64,000 nucleotides of DNA from Pseudomonas sp. S37. GTDB lineage: Bacteria; Pseudomonadota; Gammaproteobacteria; Pseudomonadales; Pseudomonadaceae. The stretch is taken from assembly GCF_016658545.1 (NCBI RefSeq), contig NZ_JACVZC010000022.1, forward strand, positions 1-64,000, read 5' to 3'. Shown piece after piece: positions 9,801-18,301 of this stretch. Positions within the stretch are counted from its first letter, which is position 1. Each line of letters starts with the position of its first letter. The position numbers and the translations under genes were made by a program. The notes under the pieces are model-generated. The model made no database searches, was not told the origin of the DNA, and saw nothing but the letters and a program-made list of their open reading frames with translations.

Positions 9801-11480
9801 CTGGCGGGATGCCGGGCTACGCTTGAAGGCCAAGGGGATGAGCATCATCCGCGGGATATCCGGGTCCACATGCCCTGCGCAATAATCGACGACGCATTGC
9901 AGCCCGCGCTCCGACACCTTGCCGTCAAGCTTGCCAGCGACAGCGCTGTGCAGCAGCGCGCTGCGCCACTCTCTCGCAAAACGCCGTATCCGGTCAGGCT
10001 TTTGGGCATTGTCATCAAGCTGGCCTGCGACATAGGCGGGATAGCGGCCACCGATGTCTACCTGGGTAACAAGTTGCCTGGCAACCTCAGCGGTCAGCCA
10101 GCGCGGCGCGTCACTGCCATCCCGTCGGCGGACCCCTTCGATAGCCGCACCCTTGAGGGAGGCAAGGTTGCCAATGGCGAACTCGGTAAGGCTCTTGCTG
10201 CCCACAAATACCAGAGGCTCGCCGCCACCTGCGCCAACTGCCGAGCCGCCGGGCTCACCACGCGCCAGGTACAGGTCCAGTAGCAAATCATCAGGCGAGC
10301 TGTCATCACCATGGTCGGCACGTATCTGCTGACCCAGTTGCTCGCGGGCATATTCGTTCAGCGCCTGCACGCCATCCAGTGCAGAAGTGCCATCCGAGTC
10401 GAGCTGGTCCAGCGCAAGTTGCAACAAGGCAGCCTGGCAGGCAAAGCTGTTTTGAGCCGTGCTTCTGCGCCAGCCGGGGGGAGGCTGTACCGTAGAGGTA
10501 TCATCGGCATAGCTGATAAACCAGGAAGACGGGTCGCTCAACCGGGCAAAGCGCTGCTCAAGTTCCGCGAGATCGGTAACGCGCCGATAGGCTAATCGCT
10601 CAACCTTGTGAAACAAGGCTTCGAGCAACAGTGAAACCTGTTGGGCAAAAACATTGCCTTCGGCCGGGTAGTGCTGCCAGCTCATCTGCTCAAAGCTGTA
10701 GCGTTGCGCGAGCTCGTCACGCAGGGCCAGGCCGAATGCGCTCAACGAGTCGAAGCTTCGCACCACGCCTGACGGCGCGCACCAAAGCAGCACCTGCTGC
10801 TCGTCCCACTCGCCGGTCACCAGCAAATGGCACGACGTTTCCTCGTAAGCCACCGTAGCACTGGTCAATGTGGTCTTCACCAACCACACCAAGGGCTGGT
10901 CTGCCCCGCCACGAATCAGCCCGCGAATACAGGCCTGCGCGTTTTTATCCAGCGCCTGCAACGGCAAACCGCGCAGCAGCGCAGCCTTGAGCAGCAGCTG
11001 TAACCAGCGGTCGCGGCTTACCCCGGCACTGCCCTGGCTGTTCCAGTAGGCCAGTTGCGCCTCACAGAAGTACTGGGGCAACTGCTGTACAAGCTGGTTG
11101 AGCGCACCCGACAAACCGCTCAACTGCCGCGTATCGAACTCACTGCTTGAACCCGCGAAGCGATGCGTGGCCAACAAGCCCAGGTTATGGTGACGCCCCT
11201 CGAGAGGTTCGATGTCCAGGGGCTGGGAGTCGAGCAGTGCTTGCAGCACACGGTCGACCAACGGTTGGGGCGTCCAATAGGCCGTAGCCGGGTCGGGGCT
11301 GTCCAGCATAAGCGGGTCAGCATTGGTCAGGGCTGGGGTTACATACGCCAGCCAGGGCAGCTCAGCCAGCAGCAGCTTCAGCAACTGTTCACTGGCAACC
11401 TGCCGCAGCGTCGGCCGGTCAGCAAACTGCTGCGCTGCAGCGTATTTGAAGTCGAAGGTAGGAATGTCGGGAGCGATCAT
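6807..11480 (-). CDS. Giant DUF6543/dermonecrotic-toxin-like protein
   Basis: A single 1557-codon gene. The architecture resembles the very large Pseudomonas proteins annotated as dermonecrotic toxin domain-containing (DUF6543); this is recognition by eye, not a search. The long N-terminal half (1 to about 860) has no signal peptide or evident membrane segment. A segment around 870-912 has the family-like pattern GDRYYASFAGEVY...GPRLLYSEGAWRVDAG. A charged coiled coil covers about 920-1010, then a helical region, a Pro/Thr linker (EPAPSTEPAPTTD) and a conserved-looking tail with ALYTGTHYPS and WVAHFHFPAADAYS near 1440-1510. The ATG at 11480 has GGAGG 7-11 nt upstream. No secretion, immunity or adaptor gene adjoins it. 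Local GC looks lower than in its neighbours. Host-directed or interbacterial toxicity is inference. Confidence 0.7.
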   Translation of the reverse strand: MIAPDIPTFDFKYAAAQQFADRPTLRQVASEQLLKLLLAELPWLAYVTPALTNADPLMLDSPDPATAYWTPQPLVDRVLQALLDSQPLDIEPLEGRHHNLGLLATHRFAGSSSEFDTRQLSGLSGALNQLVQQLPQYFCEAQLAYWNSQGSAGVSRDRWLQLLLKAALLRGLPLQALDKNAQACIRGLIRGGADQPLVWLVKTTLTSATVAYEETSCHLLVTGEWDEQQVLLWCAPSGVVRSFDSLSAFGLALRDELAQRYSFEQMSWQHYPAEGNVFAQQVSLLLEALFHKVERLAYRRVTDLAELEQRFARLSDPSSWFISYADDTSTVQPPPGWRRSTAQNSFACQAALLQLALDQLDSDGTSALDGVQALNEYAREQLGQQIRADHGDDSSPDDLLLDLYLARGEPGGSAVGAGGGEPLVFVGSKSLTEFAIGNLASLKGAAIEGVRRRDGSDAPRWLTAEVARQLVTQVDIGGRYPAYVAGQLDDNAQKPDRIRRFAREWRSALLHSAVAGKLDGKVSERGLQCVVDYCAGHVDPDIPRMMLIPLAFKRSPASRQRDSVHCMYLLFCAEPSLVLLYRPLFSQETLREYAGLPALLEHVRESALLQGSILDWMDPAVRSIYDNGGFSEPHISAIGIDPYALPQRPQPAVLDIKFWRNNVDERLYEASRDVLVMLADQQSVSNAESRWQTLCEGAWLLFNVATLAVRGPVASVAWLVQLLSTLQSDLQALEQGDEFERSAAIADLLLNMGMTLLHARQPKRDATPSARFPDASAFEYPLPQSGAFSELAVKPLHSTESTGEVLPSYSGTWTDFSWRGRQGFNWLPPQQRQALRSMRSNVSLNNVSPHTVGNAVGLYQIGDRYYASFAGEVYCVELSSDGVRVVDPQGNHGPRLLYSEGAWRVDAGLDLSGGMEASSRSANISKRFQKLRSAANALEVQARSLRDEFGARGKRIIELRDKLEKLIELRDSAQTQVNEQGEGGDANRQVLITRYNERIAEWKADLLTLRKETIAKLEEVLVKEEQLFPLLAAMQEGKYSTERAAGNWGEIVPETEEVLRYRLIRDSQFVLQELKILAEPQEFTQLQQRLKVCPVEAFPKTYLAWRTKLEELSGFKDRMLLAHVRLDSLLADAPEDLRVIGVMGDAGVTVRQMISWRRVTTVQMRFNQAMSLAELSLQGDTPGVSATLDAYRSEIKGLSLRNAAGAHGVLDFVNLSAEDRIVILQEAWDEYSAALLNSGSILKHGGKLIEPAMLGRYREHIEKLKLDAGRRLVEAVQEQDGSAASGKRIPYLASSELHRVVRNNEGQLLIGSEVEQDGQRIVEIRESDSNEVLAIFDWLDGQWRQRQAEPAPSTEPAPTTDLAMRVQALLDENAVIDIKAKDYVANDIKAGLLAQLFDGQLGKLDRVVADLREQGSGEALIRQLESAADRLRSEKNLQLTALYTGTHYPSAQALQFLHQQGLIKVEYVARKTMKDGSAFDEYKIMRLTKPGDAQGRNLWVAHFHFPAADAYSTEFTRGHLKTWRQRSMSNRAESAAGERVHRGRLTLEQARGIIPFG

Positions 11481-11558
11481 GCAGCAGGCCTCCAATGGGG
11501 AAGCCGGTAGGCTGCTGCAAGCAATCACTGGGCCCGCGCTACATAATGCTCGCCCATG

Positions 11559-11589
11559 AAAAAGGCCTTGCTCTCTCAAGCAAGGCCTT
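11559..11589 (-). terminator. Intrinsic terminator of betT
   Basis: Perfect 10-bp stem AAGGCCTTGC / GCAAGGCCTT with an 8-nt loop. Read on the minus strand it ends in TTTTT, 20 nt past the betT stop. It separates betT from the toxin-like gene. Confidence 0.85.
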
Positions 11590-11608
11590 CGGCATTACAG
11601 CTCAGCTA

Positions 11609-13612
11609 TCAGCTGTACACACGCCCCAGCAACTGGCGGTGGCTTTCGAACTGGTCCAGCACATCGCGTACGATCTGTTCTGGGGCAAAGCCCATCAGGT
11701 CGTACTCCTGGCTGCCATCGTGCAGGTACACCTCGGCACGGTAGAAACGCTGGCGCACTTCCGGCTCGCCTTCCACCGGTGCTTCGCTCGGTGCGGCCAT
11801 GTAGCCGTCCAGGCTTACTTCATAGACGAACGGATTGCCCTCTTCCATCATCACCCGCAGGCCCATCATGTTGCGCGACTGGCCAACCCGGGTTTCCACC
11901 TCGAAGCCCAGGGTCTGCAGCTGCGCAGCGGCTTCTTTCAGGGCTGGAGTGACCTGCTTGTCCATGAAGCGCTGCACCACGGCCTGGGTCGGCTGCAGTT
12001 CCAGCTGGGTCAGGCGCTCGCTGAAGCCGCGGCGGCCACGGGCAGCCAGCTCGGCACGCTCCTGCTCGACCGCCACGTCCTGCTTCATGGCCTTGTACAG
12101 GCCGAACATGAACAGCACCAGCACCACCGAGAACGGCAGGCCTGCCAGCACCACCATGGTCTGCATGGCTTCGAAGTTACCGGCAAACAGCAGGCCAATG
12201 GTGACCAGGGTAATGACCACCGACCAGAACACCACCATCCAGTGCGGGGCGTCTTCGTCGACCTTGCCGCCTTTGCACGACAGGTTGGCCATCATCACCG
12301 CGCCGGAGTCGGCCGGGGTAAGGAACAGCACGAAGCCGACGAACACCGCCACACCGATCACGATCTTGGCCGCCGGGAAGTATTCCAGCAGCTGGTAGAT
12401 CGACATCGACGGTTGTTCCAGCGCGGTCTTGCCCAGCTCCACGGCGCCCTGGTTGATCACCAGGTCCAGCGCGGTGTTGCCGAAGATCGACAGCCAGGCC
12501 AGGGTGAAGCCCAGCGGGATCAGCAGCACGCCCATGACCAGCTGGCGCACGGTGCGGCCCTTGGATATACGGGCAATGAACATGCCGACGAACGGGCCCC
12601 AGGAAATCCACCAGGCCCAGTAGAACACGGTCCACAGGCCCAGCCAGCGCTCGGACTTGCCGGCTTCGCCTTCGTACACGTACAGGTCGAAGGTTTTCAG
12701 CACGATACCGTTCAGGTAGTCGCCGACGTTCTGCACGAAGCCGTTCAGCAGGTGCAGGGTTTCGCCACCCAGCAGCACGAAGATCAGCAGGCCGCTGAAC
12801 AGCATGATGTTCAGGTTGGACAGGCGGCGGATGCCGTTTTCCACACCCGAAACCGCCGCCACCGTAGCCACGCCGGCCATGACCAGAATCACCACCAGCA
12901 GGTTGGTCTTGCTGTGGTCCATGCCGAACAGGTATTCCAGGCCGGACGACACCTGCATCGAGCCGATGCCCAGGTTGGTCACCAGGCCCAGCAGGGTGAC
13001 GAACATGCCGAAGATGTCCACGGCATTGCCCGCGGCACCTTTGACCCAACGCTCGCCGACCAGCGGGTACAGCGCCGAGCGCAGTGCCAGCGGCTGGTTG
13101 TGGCGGTAGGCGAAGTAACCCACGGCCAGGCCGACCAGGGCGTAGATCGCCCAGCCATGCAGGCCCCAGTGCAGGAAGGTAAGTTGCAAGCCCTGGCGCG
13201 CAGCTTCGAGGCTGGCCGGGGTGCCTTCCGGTGGGTTGAAGTAGTGGTCCAGCGGCTCGGAAGCGCCGAAGTACAGCAGCGAGATACCGATACCGGAGGA
13301 GAACAGCATGCCGGCCCAGGCGCCGTAGCTGAAGTCCGGCTGGTCGTCCTTGCCGCCCAGCTTGAGGCTGCCGAAGTCGGAGAAGGCCAGGTAGACGACA
13401 AACACCAGGTAGCCGCAGATGACCAGCATGTAGTACCAGCCAAAGGTACGCGTCAGCCACTTCTGGGCCACGCCCAGCACCTGGCCGGCGGTTTCGGGTA
13501 CAGCGATCAGCAAGGCAGTCAGAACAAGGATCATCAGCGCGGAGGTGAAGAACACCACGCGGTTGACCCGTACCCTCTCGGCGGGGGGCTTGGTAAGTGA
13601 GGCAGAACTCAT
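11609..13612 (-). CDS. betT: BCCT-family choline transporter BetT
   Basis: Proton-driven high-affinity choline importer supplying the Bet oxidation pathway. The 667-residue product has about 12 membrane segments over residues 15-510 and the BCCT substrate-site region (WTVFYWAWWISWGPFVGMF near 315-340). A long cytoplasmic C-terminal domain (about 515-667) is the part linked to osmotic activation in characterised BetT proteins. It diverges from betIBA, with the BetI-type operator and 479 bp of leader between them. A terminator follows it. Confidence 0.95.
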   Translation of the reverse strand: MSSASLTKPPAERVRVNRVVFFTSALMILVLTALLIAVPETAGQVLGVAQKWLTRTFGWYYMLVICGYLVFVVYLAFSDFGSLKLGGKDDQPDFSYGAWAGMLFSSGIGISLLYFGASEPLDHYFNPPEGTPASLEAARQGLQLTFLHWGLHGWAIYALVGLAVGYFAYRHNQPLALRSALYPLVGERWVKGAAGNAVDIFGMFVTLLGLVTNLGIGSMQVSSGLEYLFGMDHSKTNLLVVILVMAGVATVAAVSGVENGIRRLSNLNIMLFSGLLIFVLLGGETLHLLNGFVQNVGDYLNGIVLKTFDLYVYEGEAGKSERWLGLWTVFYWAWWISWGPFVGMFIARISKGRTVRQLVMGVLLIPLGFTLAWLSIFGNTALDLVINQGAVELGKTALEQPSMSIYQLLEYFPAAKIVIGVAVFVGFVLFLTPADSGAVMMANLSCKGGKVDEDAPHWMVVFWSVVITLVTIGLLFAGNFEAMQTMVVLAGLPFSVVLVLFMFGLYKAMKQDVAVEQERAELAARGRRGFSERLTQLELQPTQAVVQRFMDKQVTPALKEAAAQLQTLGFEVETRVGQSRNMMGLRVMMEEGNPFVYEVSLDGYMAAPSEAPVEGEPEVRQRFYRAEVYLHDGSQEYDLMGFAPEQIVRDVLDQFESHRQLLGRVYS

Positions 13613-14091
13613 TGCACGAATGCTCCGGGCAGTACGGCTGTGGAGGCTAATCAGTCTTTCCCGAGCAATTGGTGGAATATCCCCACTGCGTCAGGTGTTA
13701 TAAAAGCACCCTGGAAACCGTGATCCCGAATCGATACGTTGCAAAAAAACAGACAGGTGGCCTGCTGAAAATGCCACGCCTCATGCCGAGGTGCGCGCAT
13801 TCGTCACAGATCACCCCGCCCGCTCCAAGGGCCTGTCGCAGGGCCAGCGGCCACACGGCAGAATCTGCATTTCGCATCGCTCATGCCCGTCAACGCCTTG
13901 TATTCCGGGGGTTACGCGATTTCCTGGGGTGTCAATCCATGCCTGCTCGACAGCCTGAAAAACTGTCAATGGCACAAATTGTCGCAGAGCTTATTCTTTA
14001 TTGATTGAACGTTCAATCAAAACAAAATAGACTGGCCTTCGCCGAGTCAGCCGCCTGTCGTCTGCTCGAAGAGGCCTGAGGAGATAGCAAG
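13613..14091. other. betT-betI divergent control region
   Basis: 479 bp without a convincing gene. Besides the BetI-type palindrome at 14001-14020, the segment near betI is AT-rich. A TTATAA motif near 13699-13704 could serve the betT promoter on the minus strand. Repeated TGTCAAT words occur at about 13930 and 13966 and may be activator half-sites, but no consensus was fitted. Confidence 0.6.
14001..14020. promoter_or_regulatory. BetI operator (perfect 20-bp palindrome)
   Basis: TTGATTGAACGTTCAATCAA is exactly self-complementary and lies 72 bp before betI. It closely resembles recalled BetI operator sequences (ATTGATTGRACGTTCAAT type) in enteric and Vibrio bet loci. TTGATT could also serve as a -35 element for betIBA with AAAATA 17 nt later, so a bound BetI would block the promoter until choline is present. 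Confidence 0.85.
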
Positions 14092-14748
14092 ATGCCCAAG
14101 GTCGGTATGCAACCCATCCGCCGCCAGCAGTTGATCGAAGCCACGTTGCAGGCGGTCGATCAGGTCGGTCTGGGGGACGCCAGCATTGCGCTGATTGCCC
14201 GTTTGGCCGGTGTGTCGAACGGCATCATCAGTCACTACTTTCGGGACAAGAACGGCCTGATCGCAGCGACGATGGGTTACATCATGAGCATGCTCAACGA
14301 AGGCGTTCGAGCACGCCGCCAGGCCCTGACGGACGACAGCCCGCGCGCTCACCTGAAAGTGATCATCGAGGGCAACTTCGATGCCAGCCAGGTGAACGGC
14401 CCGGCAATGAAAACCTGGTTGGCCTTCTGGGCTTCCAGCATGCACCAGCCCGATTTGCACAGGTTGCAGCGGATCAACGACCACCGCTTGTATTCCAACC
14501 TGTGCTGCCAGTTCCGCCGCGCCCTGCCGCTTTACCATGCGCGCAAGGCAGCCCGCGGCCTGGCAGCCCTGATCGATGGCCTGTGGCTGCGCGGGGCGCT
14601 GTCGGGTGATGCATTCGACACCGACCAGGCAATACGGATTGCTTACGAATACATGGATCTACAACTGGCCAAGCAGCACACCCTGGGCACCAACGACCAG
14701 GCTGCTGAACAAGCGCGCACGGCCCTTGCCAACCCGGCAGGAGCGTGA
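14092..14748 (+). CDS. betI: TetR-family choline-responsive repressor BetI
   Basis: Represses the divergent betT and betIBA units and is released by choline or betaine aldehyde in characterised systems. The 218-residue product has an N-terminal TetR helix-turn-helix (about 8-55, [21 protein letters not shown]) and a BetI-type ligand domain ending with the typical [20 protein letters not shown]. It runs about 20 residues past the usual 195-197 length, with an Ala/Gln-rich tail that looks non-conserved. It is the first gene of betI-betB-betA, 39 nt before betB. Confidence 0.95.
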   Translation: MPKVGMQPIRRQQLIEATLQAVDQVGLGDASIALIARLAGVSNGIISHYFRDKNGLIAATMGYIMSMLNEGVRARRQALTDDSPRAHLKVIIEGNFDASQVNGPAMKTWLAFWASSMHQPDLHRLQRINDHRLYSNLCCQFRRALPLYHARKAARGLAALIDGLWLRGALSGDAFDTDQAIRIAYEYMDLQLAKQHTLGTNDQAAEQARTALANPAGA

Positions 14749-14787
14749 CGCGCAGGCCTAACCACACACTGCACTTGCGAGGACACT

Positions 14788-16260
14788 ATGGCCCGTTTCG
14801 GAACGCAAAAACTCTACATTGATGGCGCTTACGTCGACGCTGGCAGCGATGCCACTTTCGAAGCCATCAACCCGGCTACCGGCGAAGTCCTCGCCCACGT
14901 GCAACGTGCGACCGAGGCTGACGTCGAGAAAGCCGTCGAAAGCGCCGAGCGTGGCCAGAAAGTCTGGGCTGCGATGACTGCCATGCAGCGTTCGCGCATC
15001 CTGCGCCGCGCCGTCGACATCCTGCGCGAGCGCAACGATGAGCTGGCCATGCTGGAAACCCTGGACACCGGCAAGTCGTACTCGGAAACCCGCTACGTCG
15101 ACATCGTCACCGGCGCCGACGTGCTGGAGTACTACGCTGGTCTGGTACCGGCCATCGAAGGCGAGCAGATCCCGCTGCGCGAATCGTCCTTCGTCTACAC
15201 CCGCCGCGAGCCGCTGGGCGTGACCGTGGGTATCGGCGCGTGGAACTACCCGATCCAGATCGCCCTGTGGAAATCCGCCCCGGCCCTGGCCGCTGGCAAC
15301 GCGATGATCTTCAAGCCGTCGGAAGTCACCTCGCTGACCACCCTGAAACTGGCCGAGATCTACACCGAAGCCGGCCTGCCGAACGGCGTGTTCAACGTCC
15401 TGACCGGCAGCGGCCGCGAAGTCGGCACCTGGCTGACCGAGCACCCACGCATCGAAAAGGTTTCCTTCACCGGCGGCACCACCACCGGCAAGAAGGTCAT
15501 GGCCAGCGCCTCCAGCTCGTCGCTGAAGGAAGTGACCATGGAACTGGGCGGCAAGTCGCCCCTGATCATCTGTGCCGACGCCGACCTGGACAAGGCCGCC
15601 GACATCGCCATGATGGCCAACTTCTACAGCTCGGGCCAGGTGTGCACCAACGGCACCCGCGTGTTCATCCCGGCTGAAATGAAAGCTGCCTTCGAAGCCA
15701 AGATCGCCGAACGCGTTGCCCGCATCCGCGTTGGCAACCCGGAAGACGAAAATACCAACTTCGGCCCGCTGGTCAGCTTCCAGCACATGGAAAGCGTGCT
15801 GGGCTACATCGCCAAGGGCAAGGAAGAAGGTGCCCGCGTACTGTGCGGCGGCGAGCGCCTGACCGCCGGTGACTTCGCCAACGGCGCCTTCGTGGCCCCG
15901 ACCGTGTTCACCGACTGCAGCGACGACATGACCATCGTCAAGGAAGAAATCTTCGGCCCGGTGATGAGCATCCTCACCTACGAATCCGAAGAAGAAGTGA
16001 TCCGCCGTGCCAACGACACCGACTACGGCCTGGCCGCCGGTGTCTGCACCAACGACATCACCCGCGCCCACCGCATCATCCACAAGCTGGAAGCCGGTAT
16101 CTGCTGGATCAACGCCTGGGGTGAATCCCCGGCCGAAATGCCGGTCGGTGGCTACAAGCAGTCGGGCGTCGGCCGTGAGAACGGCGTCAGCTCGCTGGCT
16201 CAATACACTCGCATCAAGTCGGTCCAGGTCGAGCTGGGCGGCTACAACTCGGTCTTCTAA
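14788..16260 (+). CDS. betB: Betaine aldehyde dehydrogenase
   Basis: Oxidises betaine aldehyde to glycine betaine with NAD(P)+, the second step of the choline pathway. The 490-residue aldehyde dehydrogenase has the cofactor-binding [11 protein letters not shown] (about 228-238), general-base Glu in MELGGKSP (about 251) and the catalytic Cys in GQVCTNGTR (about 285). The C-terminal oligomerisation segment SGVGRENG is present. It sits between betI and betA, and a hairpin at 16276-16299 lies just after it. Confidence 0.97.
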   Translation: MARFGTQKLYIDGAYVDAGSDATFEAINPATGEVLAHVQRATEADVEKAVESAERGQKVWAAMTAMQRSRILRRAVDILRERNDELAMLETLDTGKSYSETRYVDIVTGADVLEYYAGLVPAIEGEQIPLRESSFVYTRREPLGVTVGIGAWNYPIQIALWKSAPALAAGNAMIFKPSEVTSLTTLKLAEIYTEAGLPNGVFNVLTGSGREVGTWLTEHPRIEKVSFTGGTTTGKKVMASASSSSLKEVTMELGGKSPLIICADADLDKAADIAMMANFYSSGQVCTNGTRVFIPAEMKAAFEAKIAERVARIRVGNPEDENTNFGPLVSFQHMESVLGYIAKGKEEGARVLCGGERLTAGDFANGAFVAPTVFTDCSDDMTIVKEEIFGPVMSILTYESEEEVIRRANDTDYGLAAGVCTNDITRAHRIIHKLEAGICWINAWGESPAEMPVGGYKQSGVGRENGVSSLAQYTRIKSVQVELGGYNSVF

Positions 16261-16275
16261 GGCCTTGTAAAGCCC

Positions 16276-16299
16276 CGCCCGTGCCGCTGCGCACGGGCG
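16276..16299 (+). promoter_or_regulatory. Hairpin in the betB-betA spacer
   Basis: CGCCCGTGC / GCACGGGCG, a 9-bp perfect stem with a 6-nt loop and no T run. It is suited to stabilising or partially attenuating the betIBA messenger rather than ending it. Confidence 0.45.
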
Positions 16300-16338
16300 T
16301 TCCCGCTCCCTGATCACCGCCAACACGAGGGTACTTTC

Positions 16339-18036
16339 ATGTCCCAAGAATTCGATTACATCATCGTCGGTGCCGGCTCTGCCGGTAACACCCTGGCAAC
16401 CCGCCTGACCGAAGATGCCGGCGTCACCGTATTGCTGCTGGAAGCCGGTGGCCCCGACTACCGCTTCGACTTCCGCACCCAGATGCCAGCCGCGCTGGCC
16501 TTCCCGTTGCAGGGCCGCCGCTACAACTGGGCCTACGAGACCGACCCGGAGCCGTACATGGACGGCCGCCGCATGGAATGTGGCCGCGGCAAGGGCCTGG
16601 GTGGCTCGTCGCTGATCAACGGCATGTGCTACATCCGCGGCAACGCCATGGACTTCGACGGCTGGGCAGAACTGCCAGGCCTGGAAGACTGGACTTACCT
16701 GGACTGCCTGCCGTACTTCCGTAAAGCCGAAACCCGCGACATCGGCCCGAACGACTACCACGGTGGCGAAGGCCCGGTCAGCGTTGCCACGCCTAAAGCC
16801 GGCAACAACCCGCTGTTCCACGCCATGGTCGAAGCCGGCGTGCAAGCTGGCTACCCGCGCACCGAAGACCTCAACGGCTACCAGCAGGAAGGCTTCGGCC
16901 CGATGGACCGTTCGGTGACCAAGAACGGCCGCCGTTCCAGCACCGCCCGTGGCTACCTGGACCAGGCCAAGAAGCGCCCGAACCTGACCATCGTCACCCA
17001 CGCCCTCAGCGACCGCGTGCTGTTCGACGGCAAGCGTGCCGTTGGTGTGACCTACCTGGTCGGCGACAGCGAAGAGCGTGTTGAAGCCCGTGCGCGCAAG
17101 GAAGTGATCGTCAGCTCCGGCGCCATCGCTTCGCCACAGCTGCTGCAGCGCTCCGGCGTCGGCCCGCGCGCCCTGCTGGAAAGCCTCGACATCCCGGTGG
17201 TGCACGACCTGCCGGGCGTTGGCGAAAACCTGCAGGACCACCTGGAGCTGTACCTGCAGTACGCCTGCACCCAGCCGGTCTCGCTGTACCCATCGCTGCT
17301 GTGGTGGAACCAGCCGGCCATCGGTGCCGAGTGGATGTTCAACGGCACCGGCATCGGCGCCAGCAACCAGTTCGAGGCCGGTGGTTTCATCCGTACCCGC
17401 CCTGAATTCGAGTGGCCGAACATCCAGTACCACTTCCTGCCGGTGGCAATTAACTACAACGGCTCCAATGGCGTGAAGGAACACGGCTTCCAGGCGCACA
17501 TGGGCTCGATGCGTTCGCCAAGCCGTGGCCGCATCCAGGCCAAGTCGAAGAACCCGCGCCAGCACCCAAGCATCCTGTTCAACTACATGGCCACCGAGCA
17601 GGACTGGCAGGAGTTCCGTGACGGCATCCGCCTGACCCGCGAAATCATGGCCCAGCCGGCGCTGGACCCGTACCGCGGTCGCGAGATCAGCCCAGGCGCC
17701 CACGTGCAAACCGACGAAGAACTGGACAAGTTCATCCGCGAGCACGCCGAAACCGCCTTCCACCCGTCCTGCTCGTGCAAGATGGGCACCGACGACATGG
17801 CCGTGGTCGATGGCGAAGGCCGCGTGCACGGTATGAAGGGGCTGCGCGTGGTCGATGCGTCGATCATGCCGATCATCATCACCGGCAACCTCAACGCCAC
17901 CACCATCATGATCGCCGAAAAAATCTCGGACAAGATCCGCAACCGCAAGCCTCTGGCGCGCAGCACCGCCAAGTACTACAAGGCCAACGGTGCACCGGTG
18001 AAAGGCAAGCCGATGCGTGAGGTGAAGCAGGCGTAA
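16339..18036 (+). CDS. betA: Choline dehydrogenase (GMC oxidoreductase)
   Basis: FAD-dependent, membrane-associated enzyme oxidising choline to betaine aldehyde. The 565-residue protein opens with the Rossmann motif [14 protein letters not shown] (residues 6-19). It has the GMC signatures [14 protein letters not shown] (about 82-95) and [17 protein letters not shown], and the C-terminal active-site region HPSCSCKMG and [15 protein letters not shown]. It ends the betIBA operon and is followed by a REP pair and a terminator. Confidence 0.97.
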   Translation: MSQEFDYIIVGAGSAGNTLATRLTEDAGVTVLLLEAGGPDYRFDFRTQMPAALAFPLQGRRYNWAYETDPEPYMDGRRMECGRGKGLGGSSLINGMCYIRGNAMDFDGWAELPGLEDWTYLDCLPYFRKAETRDIGPNDYHGGEGPVSVATPKAGNNPLFHAMVEAGVQAGYPRTEDLNGYQQEGFGPMDRSVTKNGRRSSTARGYLDQAKKRPNLTIVTHALSDRVLFDGKRAVGVTYLVGDSEERVEARARKEVIVSSGAIASPQLLQRSGVGPRALLESLDIPVVHDLPGVGENLQDHLELYLQYACTQPVSLYPSLLWWNQPAIGAEWMFNGTGIGASNQFEAGGFIRTRPEFEWPNIQYHFLPVAINYNGSNGVKEHGFQAHMGSMRSPSRGRIQAKSKNPRQHPSILFNYMATEQDWQEFRDGIRLTREIMAQPALDPYRGREISPGAHVQTDEELDKFIREHAETAFHPSCSCKMGTDDMAVVDGEGRVHGMKGLRVVDASIMPIIITGNLNATTIMIAEKISDKIRNRKPLARSTAKYYKANGAPVKGKPMREVKQA

Positions 18037-18047
18037 GCCTGCACCGG

Positions 18048-18140
18048 CCCTTTCGCGGCTAAAGCCGCTCCCACAGGGTTCGCGCAGGTTTTGAAACCTG
18101 TGCTGTACCTGTGGGAGCGGGTTCACCCGCGAAGAGGCCC
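18048..18140. repeat. Inverted REP pair after betA
   Basis: Units at 18048-18078 (CGCGGCTAAAGCCGCTCCCA) and 18108-18140 (TGGGAGCGGGTTCACCCGCG) face each other across 30 nt. Confidence 0.85.
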
Positions 18141-18158
18141 GCATAGGCAACACAACAG

Positions 18159-18182
18159 AAGGCACCCACCGCGGTGCCTTTT
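18159..18182 (+). terminator. Intrinsic terminator of betIBA
   Basis: AAGGCACC / GGTGCCTT stem (18159-18166 with 18173-18180), 6-nt loop, followed by TT. The run reads CCTTTTG. Modest U tract but a clear hairpin. Confidence 0.7.
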
Positions 18183-18301
18183 GCACATCTGCAGAAACGC
18201 TTTACATGCTGCCAATTCATCAGGTTAGAATCGATTGGCACGCGACCTGCTAGCGAGATGCTATCGAGTTCCTTTCCCCCGCTGTCCCGGAGTACCTGCC
18301 T

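Noticed and set aside
11481..11579. 33-codon extension of the giant toxin-like protein
   Set aside because: It runs through the betT terminator and promoter space. The ATG at 11480 has a good GGAGG ribosome-binding site.
11495..13600. Open frame of 701 codons opposite betT
   Set aside because: Composition is dominated by His, Gln, Val and Ala with no membrane pattern or motif. BetT on the other strand is clearly real.
13669..14004. 111-codon open frame in the betT-betI spacer
   Set aside because: No ribosome-binding site, no family resemblance, Arg/Cys/His-rich composition, and it ends inside the BetI operator. Treated as non-coding control DNA.
14758..18186. Very long open frame (1142 codons) on the strand opposite betB and betA
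   Set aside because: It exactly shadows two well-supported genes. The translation is rich in Val, His, Gly and Arg with no domain pattern, a typical by-product of GC3-biased codons read in antisense.
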